Made by a program: the position numbers and the translations under genes. A stretch of DNA of 12,809 nucleotides, taken from assembly GCA_023401495.1 (NCBI GenBank), contig JAEXDU010000125.1:1-12809 (forward strand). Reading direction: 5' to 3'. The stretch is from Bacillota bacterium. Lineage in GTDB: Bacteria; Bacillota; Clostridia; Oscillospirales; Acutalibacteraceae. The notes under the pieces are model-generated. The model saw only the letters and a list, made by a program, of their open reading frames with translations, was not told where the DNA came from and did not search any database. This document shows positions 1 through 5,750 of this stretch, in pieces (within the stretch, counting starts at the first letter, position 1; the number at the start of each line of letters is the position of its first letter).

Positions 1-163
1 GGGTAACGGATTCGTCAAACTCCCGGGTGTTTTCCGGCGTGGCGTCCAGGGGCTTTTCAGAATCCACATAGGTGATGAATTTTCCGTCAAAACCAACCCA
101 TGCGGGGCTCAGAACGGTTTTTCCATCGCCGGTGATTGCTCTGCTGGCGTGAATATAGGTCAT
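1..163 (-). CDS. Probable amidohydrolase-family protein (N-terminal 54 codons only)
   Basis: The gene starts at ATG 163-161 on the minus strand and runs out of the window, so only the first 54 codons are seen. The start MTYIHASRAITGDGKTVLSP, followed by AWVGFDGKFITYVDS, resembles the small beta-sandwich at the N terminus of amidohydrolases (imidazolonepropionase or dihydroorotase-like), where a short strand, a 'TGDGKT' turn and a 'V-x-DGKI' strand precede the metal-binding HxH. That HxH motif would lie outside the window, so the family call rests on general shape alone. A GAGAGGA ribosome binding site lies upstream. The gene sits 40 bp downstream of the URO-D-like gene on the same strand, so the two are probably co-transcribed. 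The substrate is unknown. Confidence 0.55.
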   Translation of the reverse strand, partial: MTYIHASRAITGDGKTVLSPAWVGFDGKFITYVDSEKPLDATPENTREFDESVT

Positions 164-203
164 CTTAAATCACAATCCTCTCTTTTGCTTTGCTGTGCGC
201 CGC

Positions 204-1241
204 TCAGCGCAGGGATTCTTCTACGCTGGCGCGGAATATGCGCAGCTCGTCGTCCTGTGTATGCACAGAAACGGAACAGTCCGGAGCCAGCAGGAACGGT
301 TCATCCTGCATCTTCTGCAGAGTGGTGCGGGCAAGCCGACCGATCTCTTCGGCCTTGTTCTGGCCAAAGGGGCGCTCATCCACGCCACCCATCGCAATTT
401 TGCCGTTCAGCCACGCTTTGCTTCCCCAGATGGGAGGGCAGCCGGCTGCACTGGAAGCCCAGTGGATCATGTTGATCGGCCAAGAGGTAAAGCGCTCGGG
501 GTTGCCGTAAATGCCGCAGGTGTGAATGATCACCTGAGAGCCCTTCAGGGCCTCCAGAACCATCAGATCATACGGCTCGACAAACTCCTTCCACTCTTCC
601 AATGTAAAGTAGCCGCTGCGCGCCATGCCAAGGCACGCGTAAAATACGCCGTCGATTCCGGTGGTGAGCAGCTTCGAGCAGTAATCCGCCATCGTTTCGG
701 CTATGTTCTTCAGTGCGCGCTTTACTTCATCGGGGTGCTCGAGGCACAGATCGATCAGCGGGCTTTCCTCTCTGGGGGAGGGGCGGTAGCGCCCGACGCT
801 GCGCATACCGCACAGGTTCAGAAGAATGCCGATCGGCGTAAACGCCGACTGGATAATGGGAACATCGCCGCCGCTGTCCTGTACGATCATTCTGCACATG
901 TCCAGCTGTTCCGCAAAGACGCCCTGATCCCCCGGCAGCACCGAAACTTTTTCCAGGTCACGGTAATCGTGAATCAGTGTTTTGGTGCGTGTGGGAACCA
1001 CATCGTTGTAGTGGTCATAATCGTACTCATTTCCCCACGCCTCGTAATAGTAAACGGCACGGGGGTTAATCTTCATCACGTCCCAGTCATATTCCCGCTG
1101 GAACTCGAGCAGCTTATCCGCCATTACGCGCGGCCCGCTGTGTTCAAATTCTGTGTGGTGGCGGTATGCTGTAACCGGCACACGGTCGGCCAGCTCCCCG
1201 TTCATCACAGCCCGAAAACGATCGCGTTTCGTCCAAGCCAT
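204..1241 (-). CDS. Uroporphyrinogen decarboxylase-fold protein, MtaA/MtbA-like methyltransferase type
   Basis: The protein has 345 residues, the usual length of the URO-D superfamily. It opens with the TKRDRFRAVMNGELADRVPV pattern typical of this family. Residues H240-T-C242-G and C322 (in APDCSVS) form an HxC...C set, spaced like the zinc ligands of the MtaA/MtbA corrinoid:thiol methyltransferases. True HemE does not have this set. The likely role is methyl transfer or a related zinc-dependent reaction in the cytoplasm rather than heme synthesis. No corrinoid protein is visible, so the methyl donor and acceptor are unknown. The start at ATG 1241 is preceded by a GAAAGG ribosome binding site. 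The gene is divergent from a LysR regulator and precedes an amidohydrolase gene, suggesting a small catabolic operon controlled by that regulator. Family is fairly sure; substrate is not. Confidence 0.85.
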   Translation of the reverse strand: MAWTKRDRFRAVMNGELADRVPVTAYRHHTEFEHSGPRVMADKLLEFQREYDWDVMKINPRAVYYYEAWGNEYDYDHYNDVVPTRTKTLIHDYRDLEKVSVLPGDQGVFAEQLDMCRMIVQDSGGDVPIIQSAFTPIGILLNLCGMRSVGRYRPSPREESPLIDLCLEHPDEVKRALKNIAETMADYCSKLLTTGIDGVFYACLGMARSGYFTLEEWKEFVEPYDLMVLEALKGSQVIIHTCGIYGNPERFTSWPINMIHWASSAAGCPPIWGSKAWLNGKIAMGGVDERPFGQNKAEEIGRLARTTLQKMQDEPFLLAPDCSVSVHTQDDELRIFRASVEESLR

Positions 1242-1319
1242 TGGTCAAACAACCTTTCTTTCTCCAAAATTTATCTGCATTCAATAACTCATGCCGTCAG
1301 CCCGGGCGGCGGCTTTGGG

Positions 1320-1349
1320 TTGTCAAACGTGTCGGGATTATGTTAAAAT
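1320..1349 (+). promoter_or_regulatory. Sigma-70-type promoter for the LysR regulator gene
   Basis: TTGTCA at 1320-1325 and TAAAAT at 1344-1349 are separated by 18 bp, about 25 bp upstream of the GTG start at 1375. Each box matches consensus at five of six positions. The 133 bp divergent gap should also hold the minus-strand promoter for the URO-D-like gene. A perfect minus-strand TTGACA lies at 1326-1321 but has no fitting -10 box downstream, so that promoter stays unassigned. Confidence 0.55.
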
Positions 1350-1374
1350 ACAACAAAAAAGGGGAGGGAGCACT

Positions 1375-2313
1375 GTGATCAGCTTTTTGCAGCTTCGCTA
1401 TTTCATGGTGGTTGCCGATTCCCGCAGTTTTTCTTCTGCGGCAAAGCAGCTTTACATTTCGCAGCAGACCCTGAGTGCCCACATTGCGCAGATGGAAGCG
1501 GATTTGGGGGTCATCCTGTTTGAGCGAACACGCCCGCTCACGCTGACGGCAGCCGGGGAACAGCTGTACCAGCGCACGGACGAGCTTTTGTTTCTGCACC
1601 GCCAGCTGGAACAGGAAATGTGGAATTTCTCTGAAGGGGAATGCCAGAATCTGCGCATCGGAATCGCGTCCTCCTATGCCCGAACCCTGCTGCCGCAAAT
1701 CTTTCCGGATCTGATGAAAAAGTGTCCCTATGTAAAGCTGGAGCTTTACGAGAGAAATTTCTCGGATTTAAGCGAGCTGCTGCAAAAGCACAAGGTCGAT
1801 ATGATCATGACCCGTCCGCCATACCCGAACAATACGGTGGCTGTGCCGGTGCTGGAGGAAACCATCAGCATTTACGCGCCAATGGTTTCTCTGGAAAACA
1901 TGTTCCACGAGAACGCGCAGGAGGTTGCGCTTGCACTTTCCCGCTCTGCGGAGATCGAGCTGCTGAAAGAGTGTCCCTTTATCCTTCCGCGATCGGGCAG
2001 TGTGCGCGATTCCTGCAACGAGCTGTTCCGCCGCCATCAGATCACTCCCCGCATCGTAACGGAAACGGATTTTCTGGAAACGGCCATCGCCTTTTGCCGC
2101 GCCGGCATGGGAATTACCCTGTCGCCCACGGGAATGCTGCAGGACCTGACGCGGCAGTCCTCCGCGGAAGAGCCGTTGGGGATTTATCCCATCAATGAGA
2201 GGGATACCCGCCGCAGTCTGGCCATCTGCTATTTGGACCGTGCGGTCGTGTCACGCTCCATGCAGCAGTTTATTTCCATTGCGAAAGCGAAGCTTGGTCA
2301 ACACGTTTTTTAA
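1375..2313 (+). CDS. LysR-family transcriptional regulator
   Basis: The protein has 312 residues, as expected for a LysR regulator. The N-terminal winged helix-turn-helix covers about residues 4-61, with SFSSAAKQLYISQQTLSAHI at 18-37 as the DNA-recognition unit. Residues from about 92 form the type 2 periplasmic-binding-protein-like effector domain (NLRIGIASSYARTLLP, GMGITLSP). An in-frame ATG at 1291 exists. GTG at 1375 is the better start because GGGGAGGG at 1361-1368 lies 6 bp before it and the LysR fold begins at once. An inferred promoter also lies between the two candidate starts. The gene is divergent from the URO-D/amidohydrolase pair, the classic layout of a LysR regulator and its target operon. 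It ends in a strong terminator. The inducer is unknown. Confidence 0.93.
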   Translation: MISFLQLRYFMVVADSRSFSSAAKQLYISQQTLSAHIAQMEADLGVILFERTRPLTLTAAGEQLYQRTDELLFLHRQLEQEMWNFSEGECQNLRIGIASSYARTLLPQIFPDLMKKCPYVKLELYERNFSDLSELLQKHKVDMIMTRPPYPNNTVAVPVLEETISIYAPMVSLENMFHENAQEVALALSRSAEIELLKECPFILPRSGSVRDSCNELFRRHQITPRIVTETDFLETAIAFCRAGMGITLSPTGMLQDLTRQSSAEEPLGIYPINERDTRRSLAICYLDRAVVSRSMQQFISIAKAKLGQHVF

Positions 2314-2327
2314 CAGACAAATCACAG

Positions 2328-2383
2328 AGCGGCAGACAAAGAAATCGCTGGTTCAGCCAACGCCTTTGTCTGCCGCTTTTTTT
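2328..2383 (+). terminator. Rho-independent terminator after the LysR gene, also copy 1 of a hairpin repeat
   Basis: A perfect 14 bp stem (2328-2341 with 2364-2377) starts 15 bp after the LysR stop codon and runs straight into seven T. The loop is unusually long (22 nt) and contains a small inner hairpin, GCTG-GTT-CAGC. A related hairpin at 2948-2997 has the same loop length and the same loop core, so this is both a terminator and a member of a small repeat family. Confidence 0.85.
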
Positions 2384-2607
2384 GATCCAGACTGTACAGA
2401 GCTGGCAAAATTGGATAAATTTCCAATTTATGAGTCCCATTCTAGCAAACATCACAGGGAATTCAAGCAGTTTTTACCTTGACATCCACAGTGATATGCT
2501 TGTGATTTCCGGCGTTTTCTCTCAAAATAAAAATGGCGGAGGAAAATTAGGGTTCCGGGCTGAACAAGGGCTGTTATCCAGAGTGAATGAGAATTTTGCG
2601 CGGAGGG

Positions 2608-2646
2608 CGGCTGTTCTGCTTTTCTTTAGAGGAAAAGCAGCAGCCG
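2608..2646. repeat. Long imperfect hairpin
   Basis: CGGCTG (2608-2613), a TT bulge and CTGCTTTTC (2616-2624) pair with GAAAAGCAG (2632-2640) and CAGCCG (2641-2646) around a 7-base loop. This gives 15 base pairs with one 2-base bulge. There is no T tract on the plus strand, so it is not an ordinary terminator. It could be part of a structured RNA or a terminator remnant. Confidence 0.6.
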
Positions 2647-2946
2647 TTTCACATGAAAAAGCGAAAGGATTTTGGAGTTGGTTTGGCTTGAAAACTTTAT
2701 TCATTCTAATCATATATGAATTTACTATTTAATACGGTACTACGTTTTTAAAATGATGTCAAGGAACCCTTTTCGTCACTTTCAGGCGTAAAGCAAAAAA
2801 TGATGATTTCATTTTGCCTATGGAAAATAAAAATTCGGTATGCATTAGAAAAGAGTTGCCGCATGCCTTTCCATATCAGGGCAAGGCAAGAGCTGGAGGA
2901 AATTTCCAAAAATACAGAGACAGCCGGTGTTTTCAGGCAAAAATGA

Positions 2947-2998
2947 AAACGGCAAACAAAGCGGTGACTGATTCAGCCAACTTCTTTGCTTGCCGTTT
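2947..2998 (+). repeat. Copy 2 of the TTCAGCCAAC-loop hairpin
   Basis: A 15 bp stem (2947-2961 with 2984-2998) carries one A-C mismatch and a 22-base loop. The loop shares CTGRTTCAGCCAAC with the terminator hairpin at 2328-2377, in the same orientation. Over 50 aligned bases about 37 are identical. Two stem positions differ between copies as G-C versus A-T pairs on both arms, so pairing has been kept. The plus-strand tail (GTTTGTATTT) is a weaker T tract than in copy 1. On the minus strand the tail TTTTCATTTTTG could end transcription from the second LysR gene. Confidence 0.75.
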
Positions 2999-3293
2999 GT
3001 ATTTCCTATTGAAGGGATTACCCTGTATTTGTCTTCATTTTATCACACAAGGTCGAAGAGATAAAACTGGATTTTGATTGTATAGCACAAGTAAAATTCT
3101 GTAGATCGGTTTGTATACCGCGGAATTTCGTATCAAAATTTGCGTTTTGGAAAGTGAACCGGTTTTTTCTGTGCGAATGTAATAAAAACAAATACTCTTC
3201 CCCTGGGAACTTTGGGTGCGGTTCGCCCGCTTTCCCGTGCTCTCTGAAAACAGAAAGCGCTATTGGAAATAAAATAATTCCGCTTGCAGTATT

Positions 3294-4217
3294 TTACCGG
3301 ATCAGCCGGACAGCCATCTCTATAAAGCTTGAGATCGTGCTCCAGCGGTACGCCTGTTTTAGCCACCCGAACCGAATCTGATACCGTGTGGACTCGCCGA
3401 AGTGAAAGACTTTCAGGCCGGAAATCTCTTCTTCGGAAAGAGCGGTGCGGACCAATTTTTCAGGGCAGAAGCAGGCGCCCACGCCCCTGGCGCACAGATC
3501 GAGAAGCGTTTCGATGTTCCCTGCCTGCGCTTTTACGGTGGGGATAAAGTCTGCCTGCGCAATCAGGTGGTGGCCGATTTTTCCGGCGATGTCCTCACGG
3601 CTATTGAACAGGAAGGGGCAGTCAGAAAGGACGGACAGATTTTGTTTGGCCTGAATCGTCTGAATCACCGTGTCGGTTTCCTCTTGAAAAAGTCTTTGCA
3701 GAAGCGGCTCTGCGATCAGCAGAACAACCTCTTCCTCATAAAAATCCATCAGCTCCACTCCCGGAATCTGACCGGGGAAGCTGGCGATCGCCAGATCGAT
3801 TTCGGACTTGAGAAGGTTTTGCTGTAATACGTCGTTTTTGGTTTCCATTACCTGCACGGTGATCTGGGGGTAAATTTTCTGGTATTCGGTGATCAGCTCC
3901 GGTAAAATGGTGCGGCCACGGGTATAGGCGATTCCCACGCGCAGAACCCCTTTCTGGTTGTGAGAGATATCGCTGAACTCCTGCTCCATAGAACGGTACT
4001 TCCGCTGAAAATCCAAAGCGTACTGCAAAAAGACTTCTCCGGCGTAGGTCAGCTCCAATGGGCTGTGGCGGATGAACAGCTGGCACCCCAGCTCGCGCTC
4101 TACCGCGGCGATGTGGGCGCTCAGTGTCTGCTGGGTGATATGCAGTTGCTCGGCGGCTTTGGTAAAGCTCCGTTCTCTGGCTGTCGTTGTAAAATAAGTC
4201 ATGCTCAAAAAGTTCAA
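3294..4217 (-). CDS. LysR-family transcriptional regulator, TTG start
   Basis: The protein has 307 residues. The winged helix-turn-helix lies at about 1-60, with SFTKAAEQLHITQQTLSAHI at 17-36. The effector-binding domain begins near residue 91 (VLRVGIAYTRGRTILPELI). The start is TTG at 4217-4215, because AAAGGAGGG at 4232-4224 lies 6 bp before it; the next ATG (4202) is too far from that site. The recognition helix (QQTLSAHIA..E..LG) nearly matches that of the other LysR gene, so the two are probably distant paralogues of one subfamily. The gene is divergent from the coiled-coil miniprotein and AEC permease genes, which are its likely targets. The effector is unknown. Confidence 0.93.
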   Translation of the reverse strand: MNFLSMTYFTTTARERSFTKAAEQLHITQQTLSAHIAAVERELGCQLFIRHSPLELTYAGEVFLQYALDFQRKYRSMEQEFSDISHNQKGVLRVGIAYTRGRTILPELITEYQKIYPQITVQVMETKNDVLQQNLLKSEIDLAIASFPGQIPGVELMDFYEEEVVLLIAEPLLQRLFQEETDTVIQTIQAKQNLSVLSDCPFLFNSREDIAGKIGHHLIAQADFIPTVKAQAGNIETLLDLCARGVGACFCPEKLVRTALSEEEISGLKVFHFGESTRYQIRFGWLKQAYRWSTISSFIEMAVRLIR

Positions 4218-4239
4218 CGGCCGCCCTCCTTTTGAAAGT

Positions 4240-4257
4240 TACAGTATTTACACTGTA
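4240..4257. promoter_or_regulatory. Inverted repeat, candidate LysR operator
   Basis: TACAGT-ATTTAC-ACTGTA is a perfect 6 bp dyad with a 6 bp spacer. It sits beside the -10 box of the inferred minus-strand promoter and ahead of the LysR ribosome binding site. Its right half, CACTGTAT (4251-4258), recurs inverted as ATACAGTG at 4313-4320. Further ACAGT or ACTG halves are at 4275-4279 and 4305-4308. This placement fits autorepression plus control of the divergent permease unit. Confidence 0.5.
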
Positions 4258-4285
4258 TCATATATCAAAAATAACAGTTATACAA
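4257..4285 (-). promoter_or_regulatory. Candidate promoter for the minus-strand LysR gene
   Basis: On the minus strand TTGTAT (4285-4280) and TATGAT (4262-4257) are 17 bp apart, giving a start site near 4250 and a short leader. The -10 box is good and the -35 box is weak. The promoter overlaps the dyad at 4240-4257 and the plus-strand promoter. Confidence 0.45.
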
Positions 4286-4307
4286 TAAGGCGTTTTTCTT
4301 CTATACT
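4279..4307 (+). promoter_or_regulatory. Candidate promoter for the miniprotein and AEC permease
   Basis: TATACA (4279-4284) and TATACT (4302-4307) are 17 bp apart. This gives a leader of about 115 bases before the miniprotein start. The -35 box overlaps that of the opposing LysR promoter, and the dyad-like ACTG-N7-CAGT (4305-4319) covers the start point. Divergent, overlapping promoters of this kind are common for LysR regulators. Confidence 0.45.
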
Positions 4308-4429
4308 GAATCATACAGTGAAAGTGCTTGAAAGCTGCGATTCTCTCTGCCTTTGCAGGCGGAAGAAGGATCAATTATATTGAACTGAAAAGAGAAGAGA
4401 ACAGGGAAAATCGGGAGGGAGAGGGTATC

Positions 4430-4612
4430 ATGATGCGATTCTTTTCAAGACGAAAAAAGCAGGAGTTCGGCTTCTCTGCTGAAAATTCGGAGGTGCAGGA
4501 ACTGCGGAGGCAGGTGGAAGAGCTGAATACACTCTGCTGCCGGCTGCAAAGTGAAAATACCCGTCTGAAGAGGATGCTTTCCTCCATACAGGAGCTTGTG
4601 CTCCCGGACTGA
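4430..4612 (+). CDS. Small coiled-coil protein, 60 residues
   Basis: I do not recognise this protein. It starts with a basic, aromatic segment (MMRFFSRRKKQEFGF). From about residue 20 to 55 it shows heptad-like spacing of V, L and I (VQELRRQVEELNTL, then CRLQSENTRLKRMLSSI) with many E, R and K, as in a short leucine-zipper coiled coil. It also has a Cys-Cys pair. The ribosome binding region GGGAGGGAGAGGG at 4413-4425 precedes tandem ATGs at 4430 and 4433, and either may be used. An upstream in-frame start at 4328 lacks such a site. The gene ends 50 bp before the AEC permease and should share its transcript. It could dimerise, bind a partner or sit at the membrane; no function can be assigned. 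Confidence 0.6.
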   Translation: MMRFFSRRKKQEFGFSAENSEVQELRRQVEELNTLCCRLQSENTRLKRMLSSIQELVLPD

Positions 4613-4662
4613 GCAAATCAGTATTTTTCTCATTCGCTTTTGGAAAGAGAGGCTGAATACAT

Positions 4663-5577
4663 ATGCAAGTAATCGATCTGTTCAATCTGCAGGGAACTCT
4701 GTTTGTGATGATTCTGGCCGGCGTCGTGCTCAAACGCCGTGGGATCATCGATGAGCCCGGCAAAAAATGCCTGACAGACCTGTGCGTAAGCATCATCATC
4801 CCCTGCAATATCATCAAATCGTGTCTGATCTCTTTTGACATGTCGGTTCTCAAAGCGTGCAGCGTACTGTTGGCTGTCGGTATTCTGATCCAGCTGCTGT
4901 GCGTTTTTTTGAATCGATTTTTGTTTAACGGCTATCAGGAGCAGCAGAAAAAGGTGCTGCAATACTGTACGATCGTTTCAAACGGCGGCTTTCTGGGGAA
5001 CCCGATCGCCGAGGGCGTTTACGGCAGTCTGGGGCTCCTGTACGCGTCGGTTTTTCTGATTCCGATGCGGGTCGTCATGTGGTCGGCCGGAACATCTTAT
5101 TTTGTCGCGGGTTCCACGGACCCGAAAAAAGTCGTCCGCAATATTCTGACGCACCCGTGCCTTGTGGCGATCTATATTGGAATGTTTCTGATGGTGACAC
5201 AGATTCAGCTTCCCGTTCTTCTCGTTTCCTCCATTCAAAATATCGGGAACTGCAACTCTGCTATCACCATGTTCATCATCGGTACGATATTGGCGGATGT
5301 CAACGTAAAGACCATCGTTAACAAAACCACGCTCTGGTTCAGCGTGCTTCGCCTGATTCTTCTGCCGCTGATTGCGTTCGGTTTTGGCCTGCTGTTTGGA
5401 CTGGATCCCACTGCAACGGGTGTCGGCGTGATCATGACGGGAATGCCCGCGGGCGCGACGGCGGCGATTTTTGCCGCGCGGTACAACAGCGACGCTCCCT
5501 TCGCGACCAAATGCGTTGTGCTGACCACGCTGCTTTCTATGGTGACGATCCCAATCTGGTGCTATATCATCGGCTGA
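4663..5577 (+). CDS. AEC (auxin efflux carrier) family permease
   Basis: The 304-residue protein is hydrophobic throughout, with about ten membrane helices in two halves joined by a charged stretch near residues 90-100. SNGGFLGNP at about 106-114 in the first half and TGMPAGATAA at about 259-268 in the second mark the AEC/BASS-type crossed-helix transport fold. Bacterial members move organic anions such as malate, malonate or related carboxylates; the substrate here cannot be read from sequence. ATG 4663 follows AGAGAGG at 4645-4651. The gene lies downstream of the coiled-coil miniprotein and is divergent from a LysR gene, so it is probably induced by its own substrate. No clear terminator follows. 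Confidence 0.9.
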   Translation: MQVIDLFNLQGTLFVMILAGVVLKRRGIIDEPGKKCLTDLCVSIIIPCNIIKSCLISFDMSVLKACSVLLAVGILIQLLCVFLNRFLFNGYQEQQKKVLQYCTIVSNGGFLGNPIAEGVYGSLGLLYASVFLIPMRVVMWSAGTSYFVAGSTDPKKVVRNILTHPCLVAIYIGMFLMVTQIQLPVLLVSSIQNIGNCNSAITMFIIGTILADVNVKTIVNKTTLWFSVLRLILLPLIAFGFGLLFGLDPTATGVGVIMTGMPAGATAAIFAARYNSDAPFATKCVVLTTLLSMVTIPIWCYIIG

Positions 5578-5620
5578 GCGGAGCGGAACTGTTTCAACTT
5601 AAAACTGCTTTTGTTTTTCG

Positions 5621-5662
5621 GGACAATATCGAAAAGCCTGCGTTGCTTTTTTTGGACAATAT
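5621..5662 (+). repeat. Direct repeat TTTTTNNGGACAATAT near the symporter promoter
   Basis: GGACAATAT occurs at 5621-5629 and again at 5654-5662. Both copies are preceded by a T run two bases upstream, and they lie 33 bp apart (about three helical turns). The second copy overlaps the spacer of the inferred symporter promoter. This could be a pair of operator sites, but a chance repeat in AT-rich DNA cannot be excluded. Confidence 0.4.
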
Positions 5663-5670
5663 GCTAATAT
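5643..5670 (+). promoter_or_regulatory. Candidate extended -10 promoter for the symporter operon
   Basis: TGC-TAATAT places an extended -10 box at 5665-5670, with a weak -35 TTGCTT (5643-5648) 16 bp upstream. The start site would be near 5677, about 75 bp before the GTG start. I see no sigma-54 signature here, so the sensor operon is probably made by the housekeeping polymerase. Confidence 0.45.
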
Positions 5671-5750
5671 AAAAAGCGTCTATTGATTTCTAACGAAGAA
5701 TCCGGACCTTTCAGCAGAGCTTCCAATCAAAAGCAAAGGAGACGAAAGCG

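Larger units (their letters stand above)
2384..3293. other. AT-rich intergenic region between convergent LysR genes, no convincing gene
   Basis: Open frames in these roughly 900 bp are short, have atypical composition and lack convincing ribosome binding sites; none resembles a known protein. The region holds several secondary-structure elements. They include AAATTGG/CCAATTT at 2408-2429, the hairpin at 2608-2646, the repeat hairpin at 2947-2998, and stems at 3218-3230 and 3239-3258. The 3239-3258 stem pairs fully (with a G-U) only as minus-strand RNA, so it could belong to the 3' end of the minus-strand LysR transcript. A TTGACA-N16-TGTGAT promoter-like pair at 2479-2506 could drive an unknown plus-strand RNA; support is weak. 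Confidence 0.6.

Noticed and set aside
204..1241. Call as true uroporphyrinogen decarboxylase (HemE)
   Set aside because: The HTCG and DCS motifs with H240, C242 and C322 match the zinc-methyltransferase branch, and the neighbours are not heme genes.
1321..1326. Perfect minus-strand TTGACA as the -35 box of the URO-D operon
   Set aside because: No acceptable -10 box lies 15-19 bp downstream on that strand; the segment there is GC-rich.
195..1346. A 383-codon open frame on the plus strand
   Set aside because: It is antisense to the URO-D-like gene, which has a recognisable fold pattern and ribosome binding site. The plus-strand product shows no family motif.
2402..2416. TGGCA followed by TTGG as a sigma-54 promoter
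   Set aside because: The spacing between the two elements is too short and the GC of the -12 element is missing.
2382..3077. Short plus-strand open frames in the LysR-LysR gap (2382-2732 and 2814-3077)
   Set aside because: No ribosome binding site, no recognisable protein character, and they run through hairpins; codon use is unlike the neighbouring genes.
5581..5650. Terminator after the AEC permease
   Set aside because: TTTTCG and CGAAAAG can pair only over a few bases across an AT-rich loop, and the T run is too far from the stem.
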